From the NCBI GenBank assembly GCA_946902985.2, contig OX336392.1, positions 465,584,693-465,648,692 on the forward strand: a stretch of DNA of 64,000 nucleotides. The letters are read 5' to 3'. Every line of letters begins with the position of its first letter. The stretch's first letter is position 1. Made by a program: the position numbers and the translations under genes. Origin of the DNA: Meconema thalassinum (Eukaryota; Arthropoda; Insecta; Orthoptera; Tettigoniidae). The notes under the pieces are model-generated. The model was not told the origin of the DNA. It saw nothing but the letters and a program-made list of their open reading frames with translations, and did not search any database. Positions 1-10,437 of this stretch are shown here, one piece after another.

Positions 1-79
1 GAAGCAATGCCGGACTCAGCTGGGGCCCCGTGGTCGCCAACCCACTTCTCACTAGATGTGAGCCCCTGGGGGAGTTAAT
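1..79 (-). repeat. Composite retroposon, 5' terminal remnant cut by window edge
   Basis: The 79 bases match the 5' terminal block that closes every complete copy of the composite family in this window (compare 9311-9383 and 62090-62151), ending in the G-run after GAGCCCCT. The rest of the copy lies outside the window. It is followed directly by copia-derived sequence, so this copy appears to have landed in a copia fragment. Confidence 0.8.
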
Positions 80-94
80 ATGTTTGGTCCTACT

Positions 95-775
95 ATGGTG
101 GACTGGATTCTTTTGCCAGTTTTTGAGCTGATTGACTATCACTCAATATGATGGGTGACTTGATATCTATAAAGTTAGACAAAACACGTTTCAGCTTCTC
201 TTACACCTTCACTCAGTGCAACATATTCTGCTTCAGTAGATGATAAGGAAATGCATTTTTGCTTTTGAGCCCCCCCCCCCCCCCATGATACATCACCACC
301 TGCCTTTTTGAACACAAAACCACTGTATAATTTTCGGTCAGTGCTATCATTAGCCTAGTCAGCATCAACAAATCCCATGAATTGACCTCCATTCCTGACA
401 TACTTAAATGACAAGTATTTTGCGCAATTTAAATAACGCAGCACTCGCTTTGCAGCAGACCAGTGAGATTCATTGTAACAATGATTGAATTGACTGAGAT
501 ATGATATCGCATAGCTTATATCTGGACTCGTGCAAACACTAAAATACATGAGTGAACCTATAAGTTCTCTATAAGGAAGATTACTCGTTTCTGTATCAGA
601 AACACAAAGATTTGGTTTAGTTTCCAAAGGAGTACCAATGGGACGTGCATCGTGAATACCATATTTCTTTGCAATCTCACTGATGTACTGCTCTTGGCTA
701 ATATACATTGTACCATTCTTCTCATCTTACATTACTTTAATACCTAAAATATAAGAAATTGTTCAAAGATCTCGT
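95..775 (-). pseudogene. Ty1/copia pol fragment (end of RT and RNase H)
   Basis: Read on the minus strand, 708-355 encodes the copia region that follows the RT active site, with the typical YRELIGSLMYF, SPDISYA and WSAAKRVLRYL blocks. A second frame (about 355-213) continues into RNase H with a DSTDRKLYSGFVFKKAGG-like stretch. Sequence just upstream (to about 750) also reads as copia (LGIKVM before a stop). A stop at the upstream end, a frame break near 355 and a C14 homopolymer at about 272-285 make it non-functional. No LTR is visible, so this is an isolated internal fragment. Confidence 0.85.
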
Positions 776-836
776 ACCCTAATATAGGGTCATTAGCACT
801 AAATCAAACAATGGCCAAGCTGGGGTTGGTCTCATA

Positions 837-1385
837 TTGAGTAGGAAACTTGGACAGCGGGTGGAATATTATGAGCAATATAGTGAATGGATTATTGTAG
901 CAAAAAGCAATACTAAACCTACGTGCACCACAGTGTTACAAGTCTATATGCCTACCAGTCAAGCTGATGATGATGTTGAAAAGGTCTACGAAGAAATAGA
1001 TGAAATTCTGAGGTATACCAAGGGTGATGAAAATGTTATAGTAATGGGAGATTGGAATGCCGTGGTAGGAAAAGGGATGGAAGGGAAGATAGGAGATTTC
1101 GGATTAGGTGAAAGGAATGATAGAGGAAGCAGACTGATGGAATTCTGCACCGAGCATGAGTTGGCCATTGCTAACACCTTATTCAATAACCACAATAGAA
1201 GAATATACACATGGATGAGACAAGGAGATACAGGGCGTTACCAAATCGATTTCATTATGGTCAAGCAGAGGTGTCGAAACAAGATTTTGGATTGTAAAAC
1301 ATATCCTGGTGCTGACATAAACTCTGACCACAATCTGGTTATAATGAAATGCAGATTTAAGTTGAAGAAACTGAAGAAAAGTTAA
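837..1385 (+). pseudogene. RTE LINE endonuclease (APE-type) domain
   Basis: A 182-codon open stretch; its first codon is TTG and it is simply the open part of a longer LINE ORF, whose frame extends upstream to about 800. It shows the exonuclease-endonuclease-phosphatase fold signatures: MGDWNAVVG (metal-binding D and N), YTWMRQG...YQIDFIMV, and a terminal GADINSDHNLVI with the catalytic D-H pair. In RTE elements this domain nicks target DNA to prime reverse transcription. It ends in a stop after the KLKKLKKS linker, where an intact element would continue. Confidence 0.85.
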
Positions 1386-1418
1386 AAGCCAAAAAGGTGG
1401 GCAATAGACAGACTGAAA

Positions 1419-2052
1419 GTGAAGGATGTAAACGAAAGATTCAAGAAGAGTATAAAGGAAGGACTAATGAAAAACCCTAAACAAACTTCAATTGCAGACG
1501 AATGGGCACTTTTGAAGAATGAAATAACAAAATCCGCAGAAGAAAACATTGGTAGGAAAGAAAGAATAGGTAGAAAACCGTGGATCACTCAGGATATACT
1601 AGAATCGATGGATGAAAGGCGGAAACACAAGAATGTAAGAGATGAAAAGGGGAAAGCAGAATAAAGACGTCTGAGAAATGAGATTAACAAAACGTGCAAG
1701 GAAGCGAAAGAAGAATGGTTGAAGGAGAAATGTGCAGGTATAGAAAATTGTCTGGAATTAGGAAAAGTAGACACAGCTTATCGAAGGATTAAGAACACTT
1801 TTGGGGAAAAGAAGACTTAAGTGCTGTAATATTAAGGACACAAATGGAAAGCCTCTAACAGATAGGGAAGAAAAGGTTGAGAGATGGAAAGCTTACATAG
1901 AGTGTTTGTATAAGGGAAAGGAGATTGGGAATCATGTAATGGATAGGGAGGAGAAAATTGATGAGGATGCAAAAGGAGATTTAATATTGAGATCAGAATT
2001 TGATAGAGCATTGGAGGAATTAATCAGGAACAAAGCACCATGCATAGATGAT
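1419..2052 (+). pseudogene. RTE LINE linker and start of RT
   Basis: Two open stretches (1419-1664 and 1801-2040) separated by stops carry the lysine/glutamate-rich linker typical of RTE ORFs and then the start of the RT region (LTDREEKVERWKAYIECLYKG, then FDRALEELIRNKAPCIDD). The reading continues after the composite insertion at about 3616, where the duplicated GCATAGATGAT is met again. Confidence 0.75.
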
Positions 2053-3615
2053 ATGATGATGATAATTGTTGTTTTAAGGGGCCTAACATCGAGGTTATCG
2101 GCCCCTAATGATCTGGGTGATAGCGAAAATGATAATGAAATTGAAACCAGAACAAAATTATCTGAGACGGAAAATACGTACAAAAAGGAACTCACAATAT
2201 GGTCTTACAAAAGGGAATTTAGAACGAAAAGAGTCACAAAAGGAATACGTCATGGAAAAATATCCACAAAACGTAGGCTAGATTCAAAATACGTTCCAAA
2301 TTCAATGTAGCGTCGAAATACTTACAAAATGCAACTGAAATTCAAAATACTTACAAAATGCAAATGAGATCGAAAATACGTACAAAATGCAATTGAGGTT
2401 CAAAATACTTACACAATGCAATTCAGATTGAAATAGGCCGTATCCCAGTTCCAATCCAAATTATTCACAAAGTGCAATCGAAATTCAAAATACTTACAAA
2501 ATGCAATTGAAATTGAAAATACTTACAAAATGTACGGTGATTCTAACGACTCATGTGGATTGACAATACTTACAAAATGCAATTTAGATTGAAAATACTT
2601 GACAAAATGTAATTTAGATTCAAAATACCCACAAAATGCAATTGAGAATCAAAATATGTGCAAAATGCCCATCAAACAAAATGCAATTTAGATTCAAAAT
2701 TCGTGCAAATGCGGCGTTGGTTGAAAATTCTTACAAAATGCAATTGAAATTCAAAATTCTCACTAAAAGGCCCGGGCACATGCATTGAAAGACTTACTAA
2801 AAAGCAATTTAGATTGTCAATCTTTACAAAATGCAATTGATGATGATGATGATAATTGTTGTTTTAAGGGGCCTAACATCTAGGCTATCGGCCCCTGATG
2901 GTTTGGGTGATCGTGAAGAAAAATGCAATTGAAGTTGAAAACAATCGCGAGATGTAATTTAGATCGAAAAAACATACAAAAAGCAACGTAGATTAAAAAT
3001 GCCTTTAAAAATCGCCAGAAGGGAATTTAGATACACGGTGAACCAAGTAACAAAAAACAAAACAAAAAAAACAGTGCGGGAATCTTAAAGAGAAAAGTAA
3101 ATATACTGAAAAGAGGAGAGGTGAGGAGAGGAGGGGAGAGGGGAGAGAGGAGAAGGTCCGCCCCAAAGGAAAGGAACAAAAGGGGAAAACGGACCCAGCT
3201 CAGGAATCCCTCGGGGTCGCCAACTCCCGAACTCACCAGCCGTGAGCCCCTGAGGGTGTAGCATTATCTACGGTGCACCAGAATTGGTGGGGCTACATAC
3301 ACCCTGCCTCCTTAAGGGCCTTGAGCACAAGGCAGGAGGTAAAAGGAAAAGAAAAAGAAGGCTGACCCCTCACAGAAGGAGGGTATCAGGAAAGATGAGA
3401 CAAGGACCAACTAAGGCGGGAAAGTGAAAGACTCCCTAGGCCTCGGATAACCTAACACCGTCGGGGTCGGAAGAGAACAAGAGTTGACCAAGTGTGGTCG
3501 AAAGGAAAGAAGACAGAGAGGAGGCCGGCACAAGTAAGTGGAAGCAATGCCGGACTCAGCTGGGGTCCCATGGTCGCCATCCCACGTCCCACTAGATGTG
3601 AGCCCCTGGGGGGGG
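2053..3615 (-). mobile_element. Composite retroposon, long (VNTR) form, in RTE
   Basis: Inserted with an 11-bp duplication GCATAGATGAT (2042-2052 and 3616-3626). On the minus strand the order is: 5' block (G-run, GAGCCCCT, pyrimidine-rich tracts), a purine/pyrimidine-biased middle (about 3060-3400), a minisatellite of ~29-bp units (about 2310-2940), then the 3' end shared with the I-clade LINE and an (ATC)n tail at the left edge. It has no coding capacity. It contains an 81-bp insertion of its own 3' end (2841-2921). Confidence 0.9.
2841..2921 (-). mobile_element. Severely 5'-truncated composite copy inside the minisatellite
   Basis: About 81 bp of the short-form 3' end (tail plus the ATCTAGGCTATCGGCCCC region and GGTTTGGGTGATCGTG) flanked by the duplication AATGCAATTGA (2830-2840 and 2922-2932). 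It is a separate retroposition event into the older long copy. Confidence 0.85.
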
Positions 3616-3626
3616 GCATAGATGAT

Positions 3627-3982
3627 ATACCGATTGAGTTGCTACGCTGCATAGGATCAGGTTATTTCACTTGGTGTGTAGGATTTATGAGACAGGTGGG
3701 GTACCCCCTGATTTCAAGAAGAATGTTATCATCATCCCTATATCAAAGAAAATGGGAGCTGACAGATGTGAAGATTACCTTACAATCAGCTTGATTACTC
3801 ATGCTTCAAAGATCCTGTCTAGAATAATTTACACGAGGATGGAAAGCCATATAGAAACGGAGTTAGGTGAAGACCAGTTTGGTTTCAGGAGAAATGTAGG
3901 AAGCTGTACTAAGTCTTAGAACAAGGGAAGCTGTACTAAGTCTTAGGCTGATTTTGGAAGGTAGAATAAGGAAAGATAAGTG
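3627..3982 (+). pseudogene. RTE LINE RT, N-terminal part
   Basis: Continues the RTE ORF after the composite insertion, in shifted frames. The stretch 3671-3919 carries an RT block with ETGGVPPDFKKNVIIIPI, SLITHASKILSRIIYTR and EDQFGFRRN, which are RT motifs 1-2 of RTE elements. A ~27-bp direct duplication (3899-3925 repeated to about 3948, containing GAAGCTGTACTAAGTC) breaks the frame. The host RTE stops at about 3979 where a second RTE fragment is inserted. Confidence 0.75.
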
Positions 3983-4656
3983 ACAGACCAATGAGTGGGA
4001 TAACACTTGGAGGTGGACAGCTGAAGAAGGTGGAAAGACTCAAGTACTTGGGAAGTATAGTGGAGGAGAGTGGGAGGGGTGACAAAGAGATTACGGAACG
4101 TGGCAGACAGGCAGAAGCATTTCTGACAAGCATTAGGAGCTTGGTGTGGAATAAGGATGTCCCACAAAAAAGCAAGGAAGTGTTATACAGAAGCTACTAT
4201 ATCCCGATACTGACCTATGCTTCAGAAACGTGGACAATGAAGAAAAGAGACATAAGCAGAATACAGGCAGGTGAAATGATGTTCCTGCGAAGTAGGATCG
4301 GAGTAACAAGAAGAGACAGGGTGAGGAATGAAAAGGTCAGGGAAATGGTGAAAGAGGAGCCCCTGCAAGGTAGGATTGAGACATCAAGACTGAGGTGGTA
4401 TGGACACTTAAAGAGAATGGATGAGAAGAAGATTCCCAAGAGGATACATGAGATGCAGATGCAGAAGAAACGACCAAGGGGAAGGCCAAGAGATAGATGG
4501 CTGAAAGGAGTGAAGGAATGTGTCAAGAAGAGAGGCGAGGACTGGACCAGAGTGACAGCGGAGAGGTGGTGGGAAGAAAGAACTAAGTGGCGAGGCTTAT
4601 GTTCCAAACAGACCCAGCCTGGGGCTGGAAACTGTACAAGATGATGATGATGATGA
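3983..4656 (+). mobile_element. Second RTE fragment (C-terminal domain), inserted in same orientation
   Basis: A 5'-truncated RTE copy whose open stretch 3991-4644 (217 codons) encodes the RT C-terminal region: LKYLGSIVEESGRGDKEI, then YIPILTYASETWTMKK, then a basic RPRGRPRDRWLKGV segment. It ends in a (GATGAT)n tail at 4640-4656. An approximate duplication (AAGTGAC at 3976-3982, AAGTGAAC at 4656-4663) frames it. The first ATG encodes MSGITLGGG, but this is an artefact of truncation, not a real start. The older RTE continues immediately after it with FVDLEKAFDNVDW. Confidence 0.8.
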
Positions 4657-4663
4657 AGTGAAC

Positions 4664-5553
4664 GTTCATGGCATTTGTAGACTTAGAAAAGGCTTTTGAT
4701 AACGTTGATTGGACTAAATTGTTTGACATTTTGAAATCTACTGGAATAAAGTACAGGGATAGGAGGGTGACAATCTATACAGAAACCAGACAGCAGTCAT
4801 TCGAGTTGAAGGACATGAAAGAGAAGCTGGTATTCAGAAAGGTGTAAGGCAAGGCTGCAACTTATCACCAATTCTTTTCAATCTTTACATTTTTTTTTTT
4901 TTTTTTAGCGTATGGCTTTTAGTGCCGGGAGTGTCCGAGGACATGTTCGGCTCGCCAGTTTTGTAGCTGCTTCGAGACGGACACCCAATGGGTGAGCTAC
5001 AAGTACCGTTGGGGAGGGAAGGAGGGAAGTCGGAATGTAAGGACGAGGAGTTGGAAGGTAGCGGCTGTGGCCTATAGTTAGGGACCAACCCCGGCATTTG
5101 CCTGGAAGGAAGATGGGAAACCACAGAAGACCATCTTCAAGGTTGCCGGCGGGGGGATTCGAACCTCCTCGCCTCCCGGATGTGAGCGACTGCCATCAGT
5201 CATGCCGTAACCACCACGGCTAACTCACCCGGTAATCTTTACATTGAACAACCAATGAAGGAAATTGGATAAAAATTTAAAGTGGGAGTGAAGATTCAAC
5301 GAGAAATAAATTTGCTGATGACATTGTCATCTTGGCCGACACACCTGAGGATTTGAATGAGTTTTTGAATGGCATGGATTCGTCTTACGGAAAGAATTCA
5401 TGATGAAAATTAATAAAGGTAAAACAAAAATACTGGAATGCACCCGAAATAAATCAGAAACCTCTATGGACATCAAATTGGCAGGTGAAAAGCTAAAGGA
5501 AGTAGGAGACTTCAGTTACTTAGGAAGAAAAATAACCAGTGATGGACGAAGCT
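4664..5553 (+). pseudogene. RTE LINE RT, catalytic part, split by SINE
   Basis: After the RTE fragment, the host RT resumes with an FVDLEKAFDNVDW block (RT motif A), then GVRQGCNLSPILFNLYI (motif B). It is then split by the SINE at 4891-5233 and resumes with FADDIVILADTPEDLNEF (motif C, active-site aspartates at about 5320-5330). GDFSYLGRKITSDGRS follows. A stop after EIG and frame changes indicate a dead copy. Confidence 0.8.
4891..5233 (-). mobile_element. tRNA-derived SINE in RTE
   Basis: On the minus strand it begins ACCGGGTGAGTTAGCCGTGG, an A-box-like pol III promoter, followed about 45 bases later by a B-box-like GGTTCGAATCCC. It ends in a run of about 16 A (T-run at 4891-4906 on the plus strand). 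The target duplication is AATCTTTACAT at 4880-4890 and 5234-5244. About 340 bp; transcribed by pol III and moved in trans by a LINE. It interrupts the RTE RT between motifs B and C. Confidence 0.92.
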
Positions 5554-5811
5554 GATGATGATAATTGTTGTTTGAAGGGGCCTAACATCTAGATTATCGG
5601 CCCCCGATGGTTTGGGTGATCGTGAAGATGAAAAAGGAATCGAAACTTAAAACTAAAAGTAACTACTAACCTACATACTAGAAGAAGAAATGGAAAAACT
5701 AAAGGAGAGTAAGGCAAATAAAAGACAGGAGGAAAATAAATGCCCTCAACCCTCGAAGAATGCGGATTGAGGGACTTGGAAGGAAGGAGAGCCATGAAAG
5801 GCAGATAGCTT
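5554..5811 (-). mobile_element. Composite retroposon, 5'-truncated short form
   Basis: Starts with the GAT-repeat tail and the shared 3' end (AAGGGGCCTAACATCTAG) and then follows the short-form body to the GAAAGGCAGATAG point, where it stops. The left flank is RTE coding sequence but RTE does not resume at the right, and I see no convincing target duplication. A deletion or rearrangement probably accompanied or followed insertion. Confidence 0.75.
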
Positions 5812-6491
5812 ATATATCCATAGAGGTTTTTCAAACCCACTGTGTTAAATTTTAGTTTAACCCAATTTTAAAATTTCAATTTTTAAGAAAATTCCATGTT
5901 TAACAAAAAGAAACGTATATAGGCCCCCAGCCAAATTGTTATAAGTACGTGTTAATCAAACTTATTTTTAACAATTCCACAGAACGGGAAACAGGGAGGC
6001 AGCAAAGTGCGACGATCACCCAGGACGAGGCTGCGTCAAGCGGTGCAGGAATCGCCAGACGCTGCTGACGCTCCCGAAGGAGCTCCTCAGGGCACTCGGC
6101 ACGAGAGTGTGTCGCCCCGGGCTCCAGACGCAGCTGCCGCTCCCCAGGGCGCGCGGCAAGCTGGGTCATATACATAAAAATGTAGTATATACTACAAGTA
6201 CAAGCAGCATATGCTTTCAGCAAATACTAGCAAGTAAAAGCATTTGCTTATTTATATGAATAGCCTTTTGCTTGTGCTGACTAGAAAGTGCTGCAAGTTT
6301 CTCCAGCAAGTGATGACTTTTTATAGAATACGCTAACTAGCATTTGCTAGTCGCGCAAAGCCTGCTGGTTGCCGGTAAGAGGTTATGTTCATCTCAACAT
6401 CATTGTGCTGACCGCCGTAACCATACAAGTTTGCATTAGGTGTTACTAGTATTTACAGTTATGATTTCCTGAAGTGCCTATTCATTCTACG
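5812..6491. other. Unclassified stretch, no gene seen
   Basis: AT-rich to about 5985, then a GC-rich block (about 5990-6160) open in more than one frame but with no recognisable protein, then AT-rich sequence with several copies of a GCAAGT/AGCATTTGCT theme (6195-6360). It may be the 5' or 3' flank of the dead Myb/SANT-like gene that follows, but nothing proves it. Confidence 0.4.
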
Positions 6492-6783
6492 ATGTCGGAA
6501 ATGTCAGAAACAGAGGTTCAAATTGACGTGAATTATCACTTTGTTACCATGATAAAACAGTTACGAGTCTCATTGAGTAAATCGCAAACTCCTTCGATGA
6601 AAATAGCCAAATTATAAGCTGTTGAACAGTTACGTGAGAGCTGTGAGAAGACTCTTGGGCGGCAGTTTACAGCTGATCAGGTGAAAAAAAGGATTCATAA
6701 CACGAAGACGGAAGTTAAAAAGAAGAGTGATCGTAACACTACAGGAAATAGGAAGATACATCTGAAAAATGGGAGGAAGAACT
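6492..6783 (+). pseudogene. Myb/SANT-like DNA-binding protein remnant (Harbinger-type)
   Basis: An ATG at 6492 opens a frame with acidic start (MSEMSETEVQID), a stop at codon 42, then RESCEKTLGRQFTADQVKKR and HNTKTEVKKKSDRNTTGNR in the same frame to a stop at 6781-6783. This pattern is characteristic of the Myb/SANT-like (MADF-like) proteins common in insects and encoded as the second ORF of PIF/Harbinger DNA transposons. The internal stop marks it as a pseudogene. No transposase or terminal inverted repeat was found nearby. Confidence 0.55.
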
Positions 6784-6893
6784 TAGAAATTTCATAGAAG
6801 GACAACAGAATCCAACATTCACTCGTGTTGATTAAACTTTACTAGACTCGCTGATGAAATACCGCATGCTGTGTTGTAATGAGAAAAAGATGA

Positions 6894-7002
6894 TGATATG
6901 ATGATGATGGTAATTGTTGTTTTAAGGGGCCTAACATCGAGGTTATCGGCCCATAATGAAATGAAATGGCGTGAAATGAAAGGATGTACATAAAAACAGT
7001 GA
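6894..7002 (-). mobile_element. I-clade LINE, 3' end fragment
   Basis: About 105 bp that match the LINE 3' end (tail, AAGGGGCCTAACATCGAGG, AATGAAATGAAATGGCGTG, GGATGTACATAAAAACA) and then switch directly to the tail of the next LINE copy at about 7003. It is the first of three LINE pieces joined head to tail in the same orientation. Confidence 0.8.
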
Positions 7003-7270
7003 TGATGATGACGATAATTGTTGTTTTAAGGGGCCTAACATCGAGGTTATCGATAGATAAAAACAACTCACTGCCATGGATGAAACGAAAATGGTGTTTA
7101 TAAAACAGACAGTGAGCCCCAAAAATTATGCCTTATTTGAATAAAAAATAAATAACAGGCGGATGGTAAAAAAAGGATAAAACAAATAAGGCACAGTGAA
7201 CAATAAAATAGATGAACACAATAAAACACATAAAACAGATTTAACCTGAATTAAAAGTCGTAACTACACA

Positions 7271-8371
7271 TTAAAACTTAAAAAAGTAACCACTCCCCCT
7301 TATGAACCGGATGACGAGGTCAGCTGAAGGCCCGTCATCACGGAGAATAAGGGAGAGGGTATTAGGCAGTTTAAGAGTCCCTCGCAGATCTGCCAGATCC
7401 ACACACTCCAAGAGAAGGTGTGCCAAGGTTAGGTGGGCGCCGCAAGGACACACAGGGGGATCTTCTATCTTCAGCAAGTGGGAGTGCGTAGCAATCCCAT
7501 GGCCGATCCGGAGTCGACAGAGTACCACAGCTTCCTTCCGGAGAGATCGGAAGGAAGATTTCCACACCTTCGTTGTCTCATTGATGCCTCTCAGTTTGTT
7601 GGGTGGAGGCGTGGCTCTCCATGCTTCCTCCCAATGCGACAGGATCGAATGCCGCAACTGAGAGCGCACATCACTAGCAGGCACCTTATACGGTAGCGAG
7701 GGCAGTGCGACTGCCTCTCTCGCCGCCTGATCAGCAAGCTCGTTTCCCGCAATACCCATGTGGCTAGGAAGCCACACAACGGACACCCCGGCACCAGCGT
7801 TACGCGAACTGACGAGCAGGTCGTGCACACGCTGGACCAACGGTTGCTTCGAGAAACACACATCGATCGCTTGCAGCGCACTCAGAGAGTCAGTACACAC
7901 AAGAAAGTGCTGGTGATCATCTGATAACGTGTACCGCAGAGCCTCTAAGATGGCATAGAGCTCCGCTGTGTACACGCCACAGGCATCGGGAAGTGAAAAG
8001 AGAAACCTACGATCCTCAACCGCAAATGCACAGCCTACTTTCTCGTTTACCCTCGAACCGTCCGTGAATAGAAGCCCTGATCCCGGATACCGGCTCACCA
8101 CGGACTGGAACAGCCTCCGATGGACGGAGGAGTCGGTGTCCGACTTGGGGCCGGTGTGCAGATCCAGGATGATATCAGGGCGAGAGACCATCCACGGAGG
8201 GGCCTTGCTAGGTACTCGGACGATACAGGAGACAGAAGGAAATCGGAACTGACGGTATAAGTCATCCAAGCGAATCCGCTCGGGCGAGCGCATCATACAG
8301 CCGGCGATTCGGATTGGAAAACAAACATGGATAGCTTGGATGACGGGGCATCTGTCGAATAGTTGCAGCAT
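7271..8371 (-). pseudogene. LINE copy 1 RNase H and C-terminal domain
   Basis: A 366-codon open stretch. It carries the ribonuclease H catalytic set characteristic of I-clade LINEs: FTDGSRV, TAELYAILEAL, CTDSLSAL and HMGIAGNELADQAA. A cysteine/histidine motif follows (CPCGAHLTLAHLLLEC), known in I/R1-type elements as a C-terminal zinc-binding region. The 5' part belongs to the RT thumb and overlaps the 8262-8639 frame, so a frameshift lies near 8280-8370. Its apparent ATG is not a real start. Confidence 0.85.
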
Positions 8372-10437
8372 TGGTCAGCAGTACTTGTTGGCGCCTCAGG
8401 TGTAAAGGAGGTACAGCAGCCTCGGCGAGCAAGCTGACGACTGGGCTCGTCCGAAAGGCACCCGTCGCCAGCCTCACACCACCGTGGTGGACACAGTCCA
8501 GTTTAACAAGCACTGACTTACGGGCCGAACCATATGCAACACTTTCATAATCTAATCGAGATAAAATCAGAGCCTTATAAAAGCGTAGGAGCACCGCGCG
8601 GTCCGCTCCCCATGAGGTGCCGCTAAGATACCGCAACATGTTGATGATGATGATGATGATAATTGTTGTTTTAAGGGGCCTAACATCTAGGTTATCGGCC
8701 CCTGATGGTTTGGGTGATCGTGAAGATGAAAATGAAAAGCGAACTTAAAACTGAAACTAACTACTAACCTACATACTAGAAGAAGAAATGGAAAACTGAA
8801 AGAGAATAAGGCAAATAAAGGACAGGAGGAAAAGAAATGCCTTCAACCCTCAAAAAACGCGGATTGAGGGACTTGGAAGGAAGGAGAGCCATGAAAAGCA
8901 GATAGGAACGTGAAAGAAGAGAGGGTCCGCCCCGAAAGGTAAGGGACAAAAGGGAAAAACGGACCCAGCTCAGGAATCCCTCGGGGTCGCCAACTCCCGA
9001 ACTCACCAGCCGTGAGCCACTGAGGGTGTAGCATTATCTAGGGTGCACCAAAAGTGGTGGGGCTACATACACCCTGCCTCCTTAAGGGCCTTGAGCACAA
9101 GGCAGGAGGTAAAAGGAAAAGAAAAAGAAGGTTGACCCCTCGCAGAAGGAGGGAATCAGAAAAGATGAGACTAGGGCCAATTAAGGCGGGAAAGGAAGAG
9201 ACTCCCTAGGCCTCGTATACACTAATACCGTTGGGGTCGGAAGAGAACAAGAGTTGACCAAGTGAGGTCGACAGGAAAGAAGACAGAGAGGAGCCCGGCA
9301 CAAGTAAGTGGAAGCAATGCCGGACTCAGCTGGGGCCCCGTGGTCGCCAACCCACAACCCACTAGATGTGAGCCCCTGGGGGAGCAACATGTTGAGTTTC
9401 ATAGCACAGGCAGTTTTCAAACACCGCACGTGTGGTCCCACGTCAATTTCTGATCGAAAAGGAGCCCAAGGAACCGGTACGCAGCAACAACAGGCAAAGC
9501 TACATTGCGCAGATAAAGCTCAGGATCAGGATGGAGAGTGCGCTTTCGGCAGAAATGGACAACCGAGGATTAAGCGGTTGAGAATCAAAAGCCATGCTCT
9601 AGTGTCCAGCGTTCCACTCTCCGAATCGCTTGTAGCTGTCGTTCAGCAACCGCCATATTTTACGCACTATAATGTAGAGCGAAGTCGTCTACATATAGCG
9701 ACGGTACCACTGCTGGACCAGCAGCAGCGACTATACCGTTTATGGCAATCGCAAATAACGTTACGCTAAGCACCGATCCCTGTGGGACTCCGTTTTCCTG
9801 TATATGATATTGCGAATATGTCCCTCCTATTCGGACACGGAACAGGCGAAGGGACAGAAAATTCGCAATAAAAACCGTCAAGTTAACTCGGAATTTCCAT
9901 TGATGCAGGGTAGAGAGGATGCCGTAACGCCAAGTGGTGTCATAGGCCTTCTCGAGGTCAAAGAAAACAGCGACTAGGTGCTGTCTCCGGAGAAAAGCGT
10001 CCTGTATGGCGGTCTCCAGGCGTACCAGATGGTCGTTGGTACACCGATACGCCCTGAAACCACACTGGTATTCAGACAGGAGTCCCCGTTTCTCCAGGAC
10101 CCACACTAGGCGCCGATTGACCATCCTCTCAAAGAGCTTGCACAGACCGTTAGTGAGACAAATAGGTCTGTAACTCCCTGTCAATTTGGGATCCTTATCG
10201 GGCTTCAGGATAGGTACAATGATACCTTCCTGCCATTGCGCTGGAAACACACCTTCCAACCAGATACGATTAAACACCCTGAGCAAATAGCGAATGCTCT
10301 CATCGTTAAGGTGTTTAAGCATCTGGTTGTGAATATTATCCGGGCCAGGAGACGTGTCCCTGCAGAGCGCCAGCGCTCCGCGGAGTTCCCACTCCGTAAA
10401 GGGCACGTTGTACTCCTCCGAAGCGCGGGAAGCAAAA
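8262..10437 (-). pseudogene. LINE copy 1 reverse transcriptase, split by composite retroposon
   Basis: RT blocks on the minus strand: SPGPDNIHNQMLKHL, GIIVPILKPDKDPKLTGSYR, FFDLEKAYDTTW, NGVPQGSVLSVTLF and the active-site SLYVDDFALHYSA, then (after the insertion and a frame change) the thumb region at 8639-8262. The composite copy at 8645-9383 lies between the RT core and thumb. At its 5' edge the frame runs into LINE copy 2's tail, so the long open stretch 10547-9660 has a spurious N-terminus derived from that tail. Confidence 0.85.
8645..9383 (-). mobile_element. Composite retroposon, complete short form
   Basis: 739 bp with a 12-bp duplication GCAACATGTTGA (8633-8644 and 9384-9395). It runs from (ATC)n tail and LINE-shared 3' end at the left to the GAGCCCCTGGGGG 5' terminus at the right. 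It lacks the minisatellite of the long form. Two related GAGCCCCTG/GTGAGCC blocks about 350 bp apart form an internal duplication seen in all copies. Confidence 0.92.

Larger units (their letters stand above)
795..5553 (+). mobile_element. RTE-clade LINE, 5'-truncated and heavily interrupted
   Basis: A plus-strand non-LTR retrotransposon with an APE-type endonuclease followed by reverse transcriptase. The endonuclease carries MGDWNAVVG, GERNDRGSRLMEFC and the SDHNLVI signature of RTE/BovB-like elements. The RT is split by three insertions: a composite retroposon (2053-3615, duplication GCATAGATGAT), a second RTE fragment (about 3983-4656) and a tRNA-derived SINE (4891-5233). The RT signatures GVRQGCNLSPILFNLYI and FADDIVILAD are on either side of the SINE. 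Several stops and frame changes show that it is dead. It stops at about 5553 where another composite copy begins, and RTE sequence does not resume beyond that copy. Confidence 0.85.
7003..10437 (-). mobile_element. I-clade LINE copy 1, 5'-truncated
   Basis: A minus-strand LINE copy of about 2.7 kb after subtracting the composite insertion at 8645-9383. From 3' to 5': tail and 3' UTR (7003-7270), RNase H (7271-8280), RT C-terminal (8262-8644), RT core (9396-10437). It ends abruptly within RT at 10437, where the 3' tail of LINE copy 2 begins; copy 2 reads through this same point at about 32600. Its 3' UTR contains AACTCACTGCCATGGATGA (7063-7081) uninterrupted, which is the empty-site equivalent of the Maverick insertion in copy 2. 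Confidence 0.88.

Noticed and set aside
2310..2830. CRISPR-like regular spacing of ~29-bp units
   Set aside because: Units are contiguous, degenerate and AT-rich without spacers, and belong to a eukaryotic retroposon minisatellite.
3492..3794. 100-codon plus-strand frame across the composite-RTE junction
   Set aside because: Chimera of retroposon 5' block and RTE sequence, not a gene.
5939..6223. 94-codon minus-strand frame in a GC-rich block
   Set aside because: No motif, open in several frames because of base composition.
8776..9006. Recurring frames such as MSSGVGDPEGFLSWVRF and MLHPQGLTAGEFGSW in every composite copy
   Set aside because: Open only because the 5' block is stop-poor on this strand; frames break between copies and no start, domain or constraint is visible.
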